Positions 33,561-44,436 of a DNA stretch of 64,000 nucleotides are shown here, piece by piece (position 1 is the stretch's first letter; each line of letters opens with the position of its first letter). Source of the stretch: Steromphala cineraria. Taxonomy: Eukaryota > Mollusca > Gastropoda > Trochida > Trochidae. A program made the translations under genes and the position numbers. Location: positions 69,336,764 to 69,400,763 of the forward strand of contig OU744726.1 of the NCBI GenBank assembly GCA_916613615.1. Direction: 5' to 3'. Under the pieces are notes generated by a model. That model was not told the DNA's origin. It saw only the letters and a list, made by a program, of their open reading frames with translations, and searched no databases.

Positions 33561-33717
33561 TGAATCTCGTGCAAAGTATTGCACACGGATAATTGGTTCT
33601 TCCTGCCACGCTATGCTCGTGGGGTGTACTCTGTCTTGCATTCATTATGTATTGGACGAAATGTGATAAATGGGCAATTATTCCTTTAATTTTGACATTA
33701 CTGCGTTCCAACAACGA

Positions 33718-33721
33718 TTAA
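33718..33721. other. TTAA target site, left of E1
   Basis: TTAA directly before CCCTTACGATGCGG. Its mate is at 42,620-42,623. Confidence 0.9.
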
Positions 33722-33992
33722 CCCTTACGATGCGGCTATATATTTTTGCTCAACTAGCCCCCGTGGCGACATTGTTTTGTCCGGTGCCAGCCACCGTTAT
33801 ATCCTGATTGCACCGCCCACTGAATATGTTTATGTAGCGAGTCCCGGGTCTTTTACAACAATTGGTGTATCTATTTCGCGGATCCCGGATTTTTATTTAG
33901 AGCCTTGTAAAATGTTTATTTATGCACACAGAATAATTCTTTTTACATGGACTTCTAGATACACTGTGCCTCTTTATAAATATATAAAAAAA

Positions 33993-34019
33993 CATTACGA
34001 TGCGCCTCATATTTTTTTT
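33993..34019 (+). repeat. internal copy of the E1 terminus
   Basis: CATTACGATGCGCCTCATAT followed by a T-run resembles the terminus CCCTTACGATGCGGCTATAT followed by a T-rich stretch, 271 bp inside the element and in the same orientation. Also present in E2 (about 45,343) and E3 (about 54,785). Confidence 0.6.
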
Positions 34020-34050
34020 CCCACAGTCATCAAAAGAAAGTCTTTAATTC

Positions 34051-36630
34051 CGCTTGCCGCTTCTTTATTTTTGTGCGTGCATAGACATATGATACATGGA
34101 AAAAAAGACAATTCTTTTATCTACAAGTTGATATAAAAATTATAAAAATATCTCTAATGGTTCGTGAGATATGAGTGCCGCAAGATGCGCGAGTTAAATA
34201 CAAGTTCAATTAGCGAACGCCGGCGCGCAAGTAGCGCGTGTGAACGATCACTTATCTTTCGCTTGCCGCTTCTTTATTCCTGTCCGCGCATAGACATATG
34301 ATACATGGAAAAAAAGACAATTCTTTTCTCTACAAGTTGATATAAAAATTATAAAAATATCTCTAATGGTTCGTGAGATATGAGTGCCGCAAGGTGCGGG
34401 AGTTAAATACAAGTTCAATTAGCGAACGCCGGAGCGCAAGTAGAGCGCGCACCGCTTCTTCATTGCGCGCATAGACATATGATACATGGAAAAAAAGACA
34501 ATTCTTTTCTCTACAAGTTGATATAAAAATTATAAAAATATCTCTAATGGTTCGTGAGATATGAGTGCCGCAAGGTGCGCGAGTTAACACAAGTTCAATT
34601 AGCGAACGCCGGAGCGCAAGTAGCGCGTGTGAACGATCACTTATCTTTCGCTTGCCGCTTCTTTATTTTTGTGCGCGCATAGACATATGATACATGGAAA
34701 AAAAGACAATTCTTTTCTCTACAAGTTGATATAAAAATTATAAAAATATCTCTAATGGTTCGTGAGATATGAGTGCCGCAAGGTGCGCGAGTTAACACAA
34801 GTTCAATTAGCGAACGCCGGAGCGCAAGTAGCGCGTGTGAACGATCACTTATCTTTCGCTTGCCGCTTCTTTATTTTTGTGCGCGCATAGACATATGATA
34901 CATGGAAAAAAAGACAATTCTTTTCTCTACAAGTTGATATAAAAATTATAAAAATATCTCTAATGGTTCGTGAGATATGAGTGCCGCAAGGTGCGGGAGT
35001 TAAATACAAGTTCAATTAGCGAACGCCGGAGCGCAAGTAGCGCGTGTGAACGATCACTTATCTTTCGCTTGCCGCTTCTTTATTTTTGTGCGCGCATAGA
35101 CATATGATACATGGAAAAAAAGACAATTCTTTTCTCTACAAGTTGATATAAAAATTATAAAAATATCTCTAATGGTTCGTGAGATATGAGTGCCGCAAGG
35201 TGCGGGAGTTAAATACAAGTTCAATTAGCGAACGCCGGAGCGCAAGTAGAGCGCGCACCGCTTCTTCATTGCGCGCATAGACATATGATACATGGAAAAA
35301 AAGACAATTCTTTTCTCTACAAGTTGATATAGAAATTATAAAAATATCTCTAATGGTTCGTGAGATATGAGTGCCGCAAGGTGCGCGAGTTAACACAAGT
35401 TCAATTAGCGAACGCCGGAGCGCAAGTAGCGCGTGTGAACGATCACTTATCTTTCGCTTGCCGCTTCTTTATTTTTGTGCGCGCATAGACATATGATACA
35501 TGGAAATGAAGACAATTCTTTTCTCTACAAGTTGATATAAAAATTATAAAAATATCTCTAATGGTTCGTGAGATATGAGTGCCACAAGGTGCGGGAGTTA
35601 AATACAAGTTCAATTAGCGAACGCCGGAGCGCAAGTAGCGCGTGTGAACGATCACTTATCTTTCGCTTGCCGCTTCTTTATTTGTGTGCGCGCATAGACA
35701 TATGATACATGGAAAAAAAGACAATTCTTTTCTCTACAAGTTGATATAAAAATTATAAAAATATCTCTAATGGTTCGTGAGATATGAGTGCCGCAAGGTG
35801 CGGGAGTTAAATACAAGTTCAATTAGCGAACGCCGGAGCGCAAGTAGCGCGTGTGAACGATCACTTATCTTTCGCTTGCCGCTTCTTTATTTTTGTGCGC
35901 GCATAGACATATGATACATGGAAAAAAAGACAATTCTTTTCTCTACAAGTTGATATAAAAATTATAAAAATATCTCTAATGGTTCGTGAGATATGAGTGC
36001 CGCAAGGTGCGGGAGTTAAATACAAGTTCAATTAGCGAACGCCGGAGCGCAAGTAGAGCGCGCACCGCTTCTTCATTGCGCGCATAGACATATGATACAT
36101 GGAAAAAAAGACAATTCTTTTCTCTACAAGTTGATATAGAAATTATAAAAATATCTCTAATGGTTCGTGAGATATGAGTGCCGCAAGGTGCGGGAGTTAA
36201 ATACAAGTTCAATTAGCGAACGCCGGAGCGCAAGTAGCGCGTGTGAACGATCACTTATCTTTCGCTTGCCGCTTCTTTATTTTTGTGCGCGCATAGACAT
36301 ATGATACATGGAAAAAAAGACAATTCTTTTCTCTACAAGTTGATATAAAAATTATAAAAATATCTCTAATGGTTCGTGAGATATGAGTGCCGCAAGGTGC
36401 GGGAGTTAAATACAAGTTCAATTAGCGAACGCCGGAGCGCAAGTAGAGCGCGCACCGCTTCTTCATTGCGCGCATAGACATATGATACATGGAAATGAAG
36501 ACAATTCTTTTCTCTACAAGTTGATATAAAAATTATAAAAATATCTCTAATGGTTCGTGAGATATGAGTGCCACAAGGTGCGGGAGTTAAATACAAGTTC
36601 AATTAGCGAACGCCGGCGCGCAAGTAGCGC
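34051..36630 (+). repeat. E1 left satellite array, 13 monomers
   Basis: Two monomer lengths alternate irregularly, about 209 bp and 181 bp, judged from TTCGTGAGATATGAG at 34,161, 34,370, 34,551, 34,759, 34,967, 35,176, 35,357, 35,565, 35,774, 35,983, 36,164, 36,373 and 36,554. The short form lacks the GTGTGAACGATCACTTATC part. A variant (GATATAGAAATT) recurs 807 bp apart, which shows block-wise duplication. The repeated 75-83-codon minus frames are by-products. Confidence 0.95.
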
Positions 36631-36960
36631 GGGTGGACGATGTCATTTATTCCGTGCATCGCTGCCGCTTCTTTATCATTGTGCGCGCATAGACAAATGA
36701 TACATTGAAATGAAGACAATTTACTCCTCTACAAAATGGAGAAAAAAATTTGAAATTATCTCAAACGTTCCGTGAGATATGAATGCCGCAAGGTGGGTAA
36801 CCCCAATCATTTTTGAGAAAAGGTTTGATATTTCCGACAGATAGCTTGCAGTTTCTTTAGTTTTTCGTGCGCATTTACAAATGACACATTGGACTGAAGC
36901 TCGTTCTTCGCTCTTTACAATCATGTAAATGATTTGATCCCCACCCCCTTCCAAAATTGT
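36631..36960 (+). repeat. decayed inner monomers of the E1 left array
   Basis: Two monomers with many substitutions, still showing GTGCGCGCATAGACAAATG, CGTGAGATATGAATGCCGC and TTTTTCGTGCGCATTTACAA. They lie next to the transposase gene and are almost identical between E1, E2 and E3, unlike the homogenised outer monomers. Confidence 0.8.
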
Positions 36961-37069
36961 ATATAGTGCCAAAGAAGGGGTGGGGGTTCATGATGCGGCT
37001 TCAGTTGAACTTCCACGGACAGCTCACATTGACTTTCTCTGTCTCTGTTACGAAATAAAAAAAGAAAAA

Positions 37070-37075
37070 TTTATT
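37070..37075 (-). terminator. polyadenylation signal of the E1 transposase
   Basis: AATAAA on the minus strand, about 137 bp after the stop codon. The same arrangement is present in E2 and E3. Confidence 0.5.
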
Positions 37076-37211
37076 TTTATAAATGCTTGTACAATATAAT
37101 CAACAAATATATAAGTATAACAATAATCACCTTCAAAGGTGCGAATAACAGCTTTATAGAACCTAACAAGGTCTAGAGTTCAGTCCACACTTCTACTTCT
37201 TTTTTCTTTCT

Positions 37212-39191
37212 TCAATTATCTTCATCCCCATCTTCCTCTTCCCTCTCTATCATACTGATATAGGCTTTACAGAAATCTTGTGATGTGTGGTATAGGCGGA
37301 AACATGGTTCTACACACAAAGCAACATTGCAGTCTAGACACTCGAAACAAGATTCTCTTCCTACTCTTTTCTTCTTTCTTGCTGGCTGGTTGGCAGCTGC
37401 CGCTCCACGCCGCAAGAGTTCACGTCTGGCTTTAGAACATACAACACAGGTGCGTGACAAATTCTTCTTTCTTCCTACAGGCTCGATCTTTGAAGGAAAG
37501 TGACGGCCATGCAGGCGTACAATACTGTCGTCGGTCGTACATCGCCGACCCCGGGGACGTCTGCCGAGAGATGCAACCTTATCTCTGTCGGCAAATGTTA
37601 TGATGTGTTGAACTATTTCTTTTCTAAATTCTCTGTTTGTCTTCAGTGTTTTATCTTTGGAGAGTTCTTTGTACAGAACGTAGGCATTCAAAAGAGCAAC
37701 GTTGAGGATATGAAACCACACACGCTTCCACCACTTTAGAGTTTTCATCTTGAACGGTGTGTACGACAACATCTGACCGGCCCGGTCGACGCCACCCATG
37801 TACTTGTTGTATTCATGAACGATCCGAGGTTTTGTAATTGGTTCTCCAGTCACCCTGTTCTTCCTTCCCGACTCGACATCTTCCGTGTCCTCAACAGTGG
37901 ACATAAGCAAGACTGACTTTCTGTCCTCATACCTGACGATCAGAAGTTCTTTGTTGTGTTGCTGCAACATAGAACCTTTCTCTGGTTTCTTCGTTTTTCT
38001 CTTCAGTTTGACTGGGATTCCGCTCCTATTTCCTCGCAAAGTCCCCGTCGCACCGAAACCACACTTCCACAGATTGATGAACAATGTCACAGATGAATAG
38101 AAATTGTCCATGTAAACATGATATCCCTTGCGAGAGTAATCTTTGACCAAATCCATGACCAAATCATACGTTTTCCCTCCAATAGAAACTTCGTTGGTTC
38201 TTCCAGTGTAGAGTTTGAATTTACAGACGTATCCATTGTGCGAGTCACACAACATGTAAGCCTTGATGCCATACTTCTTAGGTTTGTCAGGGTTGTAAAC
38301 CTTGAAGCTGAGGTTGCCTTTCCAAGGCACCAATCCCTCATCAACTGAGATATGTTGATGCGGTATATAAACTCTTGAGAACCGATGTATGATGCGGTTA
38401 TACAATATTCCAAGTTTATTGAGTGGGGAAAACTGTGGTGTGTTTCGTCCTGGCATTGTACTGTTATCAGATAAGTGAAGAAACGTGAGCAACAACCAAA
38501 ACCTGTCTCTAGGCATACACTTTGGGAAGAAAGGCGTCGAGGTAACATCACTAGTCGACCAATACTCTGAAAAGTTCCTCTGTACAACTAAGGACATGGC
38601 GATAGTCATCGCTACGAATACTTTCATTTCCTCAGCATTCGTATCCTTCCACTGGCGCATTCTTGACTTGGGCGGGAGGACCTCGTCGTCGCATTCTTGG
38701 TGAAAGTATCTATTGGTTTCCGTTGCCATTAATCCGTAATCATCTTCTTGTAAGAACATTTCGAAATAGTCAATAGGTTTTGGTTGCTCAGGCAATTCTT
38801 TGAACTGTCCCAGCCCAGTCTGTCCCGTAAAAGGCAGATCAACACGTCCACGTGGCCTCGGCCCGTCCTTCCAGTTTGCCGCAAAATCCCCCTCCCCTGT
38901 ATCAGAGGTGTCACTGTCTTGATCATCCAAGTCAACGAACTCGTCAGTGGAAGAACCAGCAGAAGCTGCGCTCGCCGTAGCAGCTAGTATACGTCTTGCA
39001 ATGTTCCTTATGTCTGGATCACTGTCCATGTCCGATACCAATCCATCACTATCACTATTCACATCACTATCATCAGTAGTTTCCATATCAGAAGTTTCAT
39101 CAGCATGGACTTCGGAAGAGAACTCGTCGTCTGAAGCATACGGCCCCCCATAGTTCCGAGTCCTCGGTCTCCTTCCTCTAAATCTTGGCAT
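37212..39191 (-). CDS. piggyBac transposase, E1 copy (intact)
   Basis: 659 residues without introns, from an ATG in GAAGATGCC. Residues 1-12 are Arg-rich and 20-100 very acidic and Ser-rich. From about 140 to 510 lies the DDE_Tnp_1_7-type catalytic domain with the three Asp of the family: D284 in ISVDEG, D362 in YMDNFY and D469 in GGVDRAG. The C-terminal Cys-rich zinc-binding region has C582, C585, C615, C618, C621, C626, C630 and H635, the part that in studied piggyBac proteins contacts the terminal DNA. By family knowledge it cuts and pastes at TTAA. E1 differs from E2 by F371 in place of Y371. The length is near the usual 590-650. Nothing in the sequence argues against activity. Confidence 0.97.
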   Translation of the reverse strand: MPRFRGRRPRTRNYGGPYASDDEFSSEVHADETSDMETTDDSDVNSDSDGLVSDMDSDPDIRNIARRILAATASAASAGSSTDEFVDLDDQDSDTSDTGEGDFAANWKDGPRPRGRVDLPFTGQTGLGQFKELPEQPKPIDYFEMFLQEDDYGLMATETNRYFHQECDDEVLPPKSRMRQWKDTNAEEMKVFVAMTIAMSLVVQRNFSEYWSTSDVTSTPFFPKCMPRDRFWLLLTFLHLSDNSTMPGRNTPQFSPLNKLGILYNRIIHRFSRVYIPHQHISVDEGLVPWKGNLSFKVYNPDKPKKYGIKAYMLCDSHNGYVCKFKLYTGRTNEVSIGGKTYDLVMDLVKDYSRKGYHVYMDNFYSSVTLFINLWKCGFGATGTLRGNRSGIPVKLKRKTKKPEKGSMLQQHNKELLIVRYEDRKSVLLMSTVEDTEDVESGRKNRVTGEPITKPRIVHEYNKYMGGVDRAGQMLSYTPFKMKTLKWWKRVWFHILNVALLNAYVLYKELSKDKTLKTNREFRKEIVQHIITFADRDKVASLGRRPRGRRCTTDDSIVRLHGRHFPSKIEPVGRKKNLSRTCVVCSKARRELLRRGAAAANQPARKKKRVGRESCFECLDCNVALCVEPCFRLYHTSQDFCKAYISMIEREEEDGDEDN

Positions 39192-39639
39192 CTTCTATAT
39201 CATCTGTAATAGATTGAAACAGATTTAGACATGTGCAAGTAAGAACAACTCAGGAGCATTTTACAGAGAAAATCAGTGTGAGCCTCATGGACATTCATTT
39301 GCCGTCATTCCAAAGTATTTGAAACAATCACACCATCGGCGCCGACGGCACCAAAGGCAATGGTAAAATTCACATATTTTGACGTTTCATGACTGTCCCG
39401 GCTAACCCCGGTTCTTTTATTCATACGACTCCCCAAAAGTCGAAAACCTGGGCTTTCTTCTGACTTCCTAGGCGACGAGTTGGCGAGTCGCGAACGAAAC
39501 AACCATCTACGTCAGGGAAGCTCTGATTGTCAGTTGTGGATTACAAAAGTTTTGCAACTTTTGATAGGTTCCACGGACCTAACCGCCGCAGCGTCGCGGC
39601 GAAACCCAAACAAAATTGCCGATGTCAAAAAAAGGACAT

Positions 39640-39945
39640 CAACACATTTTGCGGGGCTTCTTGCATCTTTATTTCTCTTTGCGCATATACATATGATATA
39701 CCAAAATGATGGCACTTTTATTCTCTTTCCAACGATATATCGTGTGTTAGAGCGCGCCGCTTGGTTAGTGAAATATCAAGCGCGAAAGTACATACTTTTG
39801 CGGCCTTTATAGTATAATTATTTGCATGGGCGGACATACAAATGATATGCCAAAATGAAGGCAATTTCATCCTCTTTCCAACGATATCTCATGTGTTAGA
39901 GCGCGCCGCTTGGTTAGTGAAATATCAAGCGCGAAAGCAATCTCT
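39640..39945 (+). repeat. two right-type monomers close to the E1 gene
   Basis: Each has TTGCGCATATACATATGATA or its variant, CTCTTTCCAACGATAT, AGAGCGCGCCGCTTGGTTAG and TGAAATATCAAGCGCGAAAG. They are separated from the main right array by the 1.2-kb palindrome block. Confidence 0.85.
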
Positions 39946-40099
39946 CGGACTTTGTGTTCTGAAATCCGAGGCACTGGGCAACGTTGCCCATGAAATTGGT
40001 TGTTCTCGAATGGAAGGACCTCGCCCGACATATAAGGAAAATGTTTCAGACCTCGGAATAACACCGAAAATAGTTTTTGAATTTCACTAAACATGATAT

Positions 40100-41220
40100 T
40101 GATTTTGAAAGTTTGGGTGCTAAGGGTCAATTTTTCCCATGGTTTGCGGCGAGGCCCGCACTAGAAATAGTGAAAATTCTCGAATGAATGTTCCGAGCAC
40201 CCTCGATTTTTCATGGGAAAAATTCCCACAAACGTTCCGTCCCTCTCGGGAGAAAATTCTCGGTCTCCGAAAAAGTTGAATAAGTCAAAAACCGATTGCT
40301 TCGCGTCAACAACATTTATACCGCAGATAGAGCCCCGACTTTTCCACCTCTCCAATAAGTCACTTTTCACAAATAAATTTTTTTTATTTTGTTATTGACG
40401 AAAACGGTTTTATGTAAATATTTCAATAATTAGTAACTTCTCCTTTCTTCCAGGGACGTGAAAGGGTAGACATTGACACTCAAAGTTTGGACATGTGCAG
40501 TTTCAGCAAATGGCATCACAAACAAAAATGTTCACGCAGTTCTAAAAAACCCGAGTGCAGCCGAAATTTAGTGGGAAATTTTTCTCACAAAAACGACTAT
40601 AGTCGGAAAAAGCGTCTCGATCATGACAATTTTTCTGTTTCCGAGTTATAACTTTTTAGGCAGAACTGGAAGCAAACTTTCGCTTCGACAGTTTTTAGCT
40701 TGGGGGGCTAAGGGTAAATTTGTACCATGTCTCGTGGCGAGGCCCGCACTAAAAATATTGAAAATCCTCGAAAGAAAACTCCGAGTACGCTCGATTTTTC
40801 ATGGGAAAAAAGTCCATACCTCACGGCGAAGCTCGGAAGTGGTCAAAATCTCCGGCCTTCGTCATAACCCGAGAGTGAAAGTGGCCCAAAAAAAGCCCAT
40901 ACCGCCGGGTGGTCTCGGAAAAGTAGAACAAAAGCACGATCGTGCTCAAAACCCGATAGTGTGAATGTGGTCATGGGACAACTTTCCCATTACATCATGG
41001 CGAGACCCGGGACAAAATTTCCGATGGCCGGAAGTGGTCAGAACACTCGGACGTCCCTTTCGTCATGGGAAAACGTTCCCATTACCTCATGCCGAGACCC
41101 GGAAAAAAATTTCGATGCCCGGAAGTGGTTCGGAACCTCTGACGTCATCGCAACCCGATCATGTAAGTTTGGTAATGGGACAAGTTTCCCATTACGTCAT
41201 GACTAAACACCGGAAAAAAT
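40100..41220 (+). repeat. palindrome-rich internal repeat block of E1
   Basis: Degenerate units of about 90-110 bp near the right side, with looser ones before. A palindrome of type CATGGGA-N(6-8)-TCCCATTA occurs at 40,972, 41,064 and 41,174, each followed by ATGGCGAGACCCGG or similar, then CCGGAAGTGG. Earlier relatives are at 40,132, 40,209 and 40,797 (TTTTTCATGGGAAAAA). The two overlapping open frames here are by-products. Confidence 0.75.
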
Positions 41221-41240
41221 GTTTTATGTCAAAAAGACCT

Positions 41241-42360
41241 ACACACATTTTGCGGGGCTTCTTGCATCTTTATTTCTCTTTGCGCATATACATATCATAT
41301 ACCAAAATGATGGCACTTTTATTCTCTTTCCATCGATATATCTTGCTTTATAGCGCGCCACTTGGTTAGTAAAATATCAAGCGCAAAAGCTTTTTTTTTG
41401 CGGCCTTCATAGTACAATTATTTGCAACTGCGCATATACAAATTATACACCAAATTGAAGACAATTTTATTCTCTTTCCATCGATATATCATGTGGTAGA
41501 GCGCGCCACTTGGTTAGTGAAATATCAAGCGCGAAAGAACACATTTTGAAATATTTTTTAGTACAATTATTTGAAAACTGCGCATATACAAATTATACAC
41601 CAAATTGAAGACAATTTTATTCTCTTTCCATCGATATATCATGTGGTAGAGCGCGCCACTTGGTTAGTGAAATATCAAGCGCGAAAGAACACATTTTGTC
41701 TGCTTTTGCGGCCTTTTACGGCCTTTATAGTACAATTATTTGCAACTGCGCATATACAAATTATACACCAAATTGAAGACAATTTTATTCTCTTTCCATC
41801 GATATATCATGTGGTAGAGCGCGCCACTTGGTTAGTGAAATATCAAGCGCGAAAGAACACATTTTGGCTGTTTTTGCGGCCTTTTACGGCCTTTATAGTA
41901 CAATTATTTGCAACTGCGCATATACAAATTATACACCAAATTGAAGACAATTTTATTCTCTTTCCATCGATATATCATGTGGTAGAGCGCGCCACTTGGT
42001 TAGTGAAATATCATGCACGAAAGTCGAAAACTTTTAAATATTTTTTAGTACAATTATTTGAAAACTGCGTATATACAAATTATACACCAAATTGAAGACA
42101 ATTTTATTCTCTTTCCATCGATATATCATGTGTTAGAGCGCGCCACTTGGTTAGTGAAATATCAAGCGCGAAAGAACACATTTTGTCTGCTTTTGCGGCC
42201 TTTTACGGCCTTTATAGTACAATTATTTGCAACTGCGCATATACAAATTATACACCAAATTGAAGACAATTTTATTCTCTTTCCATCGATATATCATGTG
42301 TTAGAGCGCGCCACTTGGTTAGTGAAATATCAAGCGCGAAAGAACACATTTTGTCTGCTT
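41241..42360 (+). repeat. E1 right satellite array, seven monomers
   Basis: Monomers of about 150 or 168 bp, from GGTTAGTGAAATATC at 41,512, 41,662, 41,830, 41,998, 42,149 and 42,317, with an earlier variant (GGTTAGTAAAATATC) near 41,364. The longer form has an added GCGGCCTTTTACGGCC segment. Unit core: GCGCATATACAAATTATACA, TTTTATTCTCTTTCCATCG, GAGCGCGCCACTTGG. Confidence 0.95.
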
Positions 42361-42619
42361 TTTGTCAACAATTCAACAGAGAAAATACATGTTTTCACGG
42401 GGCTCGCTGTCTGCGCCAGTTAAACCAATTTTCATAAAACAACGGCGTTTAGCGAGGCGCGGAAAATAATTACGAGCAATCCGGGAGCCGCCAAAACTGC
42501 TTGCAGTAAATTTTTGCCTTCTCGTGAAAGTTAGAGTCCGGACTCCGGATTTCGCCTAGAGGGCTTGCGCGCCAGTTTATATTTGGCACGGAAATATACC
42601 GCTCCCCGCATCGTAAGGG

Positions 42620-44436
42620 TTAAAACATTAATTTAACTATGTTTTCCTCGGTGTGTATGGCAAATAGTAACCTATGCCTCGGTTGATACGGGAAATATAA
42701 CCCCTCGGTTCCCTCGGGGTGATATTACCCGTATCAACCTCGGCATAGGTTACTATTTACTACATAATCACAAGATTTTTAATTTACATAAAAAACAATA
42801 CTATTAACAAGTGACGTGTACCATTCTTCTTCATAAGTCTAAACACAAATTCTGACAAGAATTTATAAAATTTAATAGAATTTTGCTGTTGTTCCCAAAT
42901 ATAGCTAAATCTAAAAGTGTAGAGAATATTTTATACAATTCTTTATATATTTACTCATTATATACAACGTTAACATCGCATCATCCTAACTTCAAGTGAT
43001 CAAAATCAATGAATGAGAGTCCAAACACCCCCTTTGTCTTATTTTGGAACGTTCCAACGTTATGTAAGTCACTCAACAACTAAACTCACAGTACCGATCC
43101 GTCGAATGGATTTTTCTATTCTAAAACTAGTAATTCGACGAATCGGTATGCGACCCTTAGCCCTTATTTCTAAACGCAGTACACACCCCTATTTTAATAT
43201 TCACACTGCTATTGATATAAACATGTTCTGATATATGAAATACTGAAAAAGAGAAGGGGTAAGAATAGGAAAAGAAAGGATAGTGGTGCAATGGGGAAGG
43301 GTGTATAAAGATGGGTACTCAGTTTATTACTTTAAAATAGTCCGGACCATTTTCTTTGAAAGTCAGGGTCTTCATCCGAGAAAATATGTTTCTCCAAATG
43401 GTAATGGTATTTTATATAAGCTGATTGACATTTAAGTCAGTAGAGCCAAATCGTATTTTATTTATATATTATTTTGTTAAAATAAAAATGTGGTTTATTA
43501 ATATGTTTGCCGTTGGGTCCCCCAGTAGAAATGCTTTGATGTCTATAGTGAGGTGTGTGTCCAACTTGAGGAAGAATAAGTGCTCAAGTGTCTCAATTTC
43601 TCTACCACATAATGTACAAAGGTTGTCTTGATTTACACTTATTTTGCAAAGAAATGATTTCGTTGATATTTTTCTGTGCAATAGCTTGTACTGGAAATTT
43701 CTAGCTTTAGTTTCTAATGTTGTTTCATTTATCATTGCAAAACAGTCAGGAAGATAATTATCTGATAAAGCAGTACTCAGTTTTGATTCCCACTTTAAAC
43801 GAAGGTTGTCTAATGGTTCTGTTTTGTTTGCGCACAGCTGTGAATAGACAAATTTACAGTCCGCCGAGTTACATATTTGTGTAAATATTGTTTCTTGTGT
43901 ATTGACTACTTCACCTATATGGGTGGCAGCCTTAATTAAGTCGAGGTAGTTTTTAGGTATGTATTTGATAAATGTAAAGTAAAGTAAGTAGGTGTGATCA
44001 AGATAAAACTCCTGTTTTAGCACTTCAAAAGTTTTAAAATTACCAGTGTTAGAGATGATATCTCGAAAACATGTTATTCCGTTCTTGTACCAAGAGACGA
44101 ACAAAGTTATATCATCAAATGGAATGAAATTAAGAATTGGTAGAACTGAAAAATCTTCAATAATTAAAATATCGTTCCTGTTTAAACACGTGATACTTGT
44201 AAGTACATCTTTCCAGAAGACGTTTTCGCATTTTTGGCTTATAATAGAAGCCTTTCTCTTTGGAAATTAAACAGATCAATGTCTCCAAATGGTGATTATG
44301 ATATAAAGCCTACATGTAAGTGTTGGCATAGTCCGTTTCCAGTGGATAGTCTTTTTATCCATTTTATCTTCATATAATTACAAAAGGATATGATATCTGT
44401 CATTTTCAGCCCCCCTTTGGCATACTCATTTATTAA
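42620..44436. other. spacer F between E1 and E2 (first part)
   Basis: Non-piggyBac DNA starting with the TTAA of E1's right end. Together with 45,025-45,071 it is 1,864 bp, exactly the length of the spacer at 52,650-54,513. By eye I found only two base differences (42,888 G/T and 43,650 T/C). It contains a foldback and the 3' part of a LINE. Confidence 0.9.
42662..42758. repeat. 97-bp foldback in spacer F
   Basis: Arms AAATAGTAACCTATGCC and GGCATAGGTTACTATTT extend inward through CGGTTGATACGGG and CCCGTATCAACC to a TCGGTTCCCTCGG loop. Second copy at 52,692-52,788. Confidence 0.85.

Larger units (their letters stand above)
33722..42619 (-). mobile_element. piggyBac element E1, 8,898 bp, complete
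   Basis: Bounded by TTAA and by 14-bp inverted termini CCCTTACGATGCGG and CCGCATCGTAAGGG. TTAA target duplication and the transposase inside place it in the piggyBac superfamily. From left to right it holds a 330-bp unique left end, 13 near-identical satellite monomers (34,051-36,630), two decayed monomers, the transposase gene, two right-type monomers (39,640-39,945), a palindrome-rich repeat block and seven right-end monomers (41,241-42,360), then a 260-bp right end. Usual piggyBac elements are about 2.5 kb, so the extra length is nearly all repeat. Confidence 0.95.

Noticed and set aside
38087..38587. 166-codon frame inside the transposase gene, also in E2 and E3
   Set aside because: It lies in another phase of the same strand within the transposase coding region and is a shadow frame.
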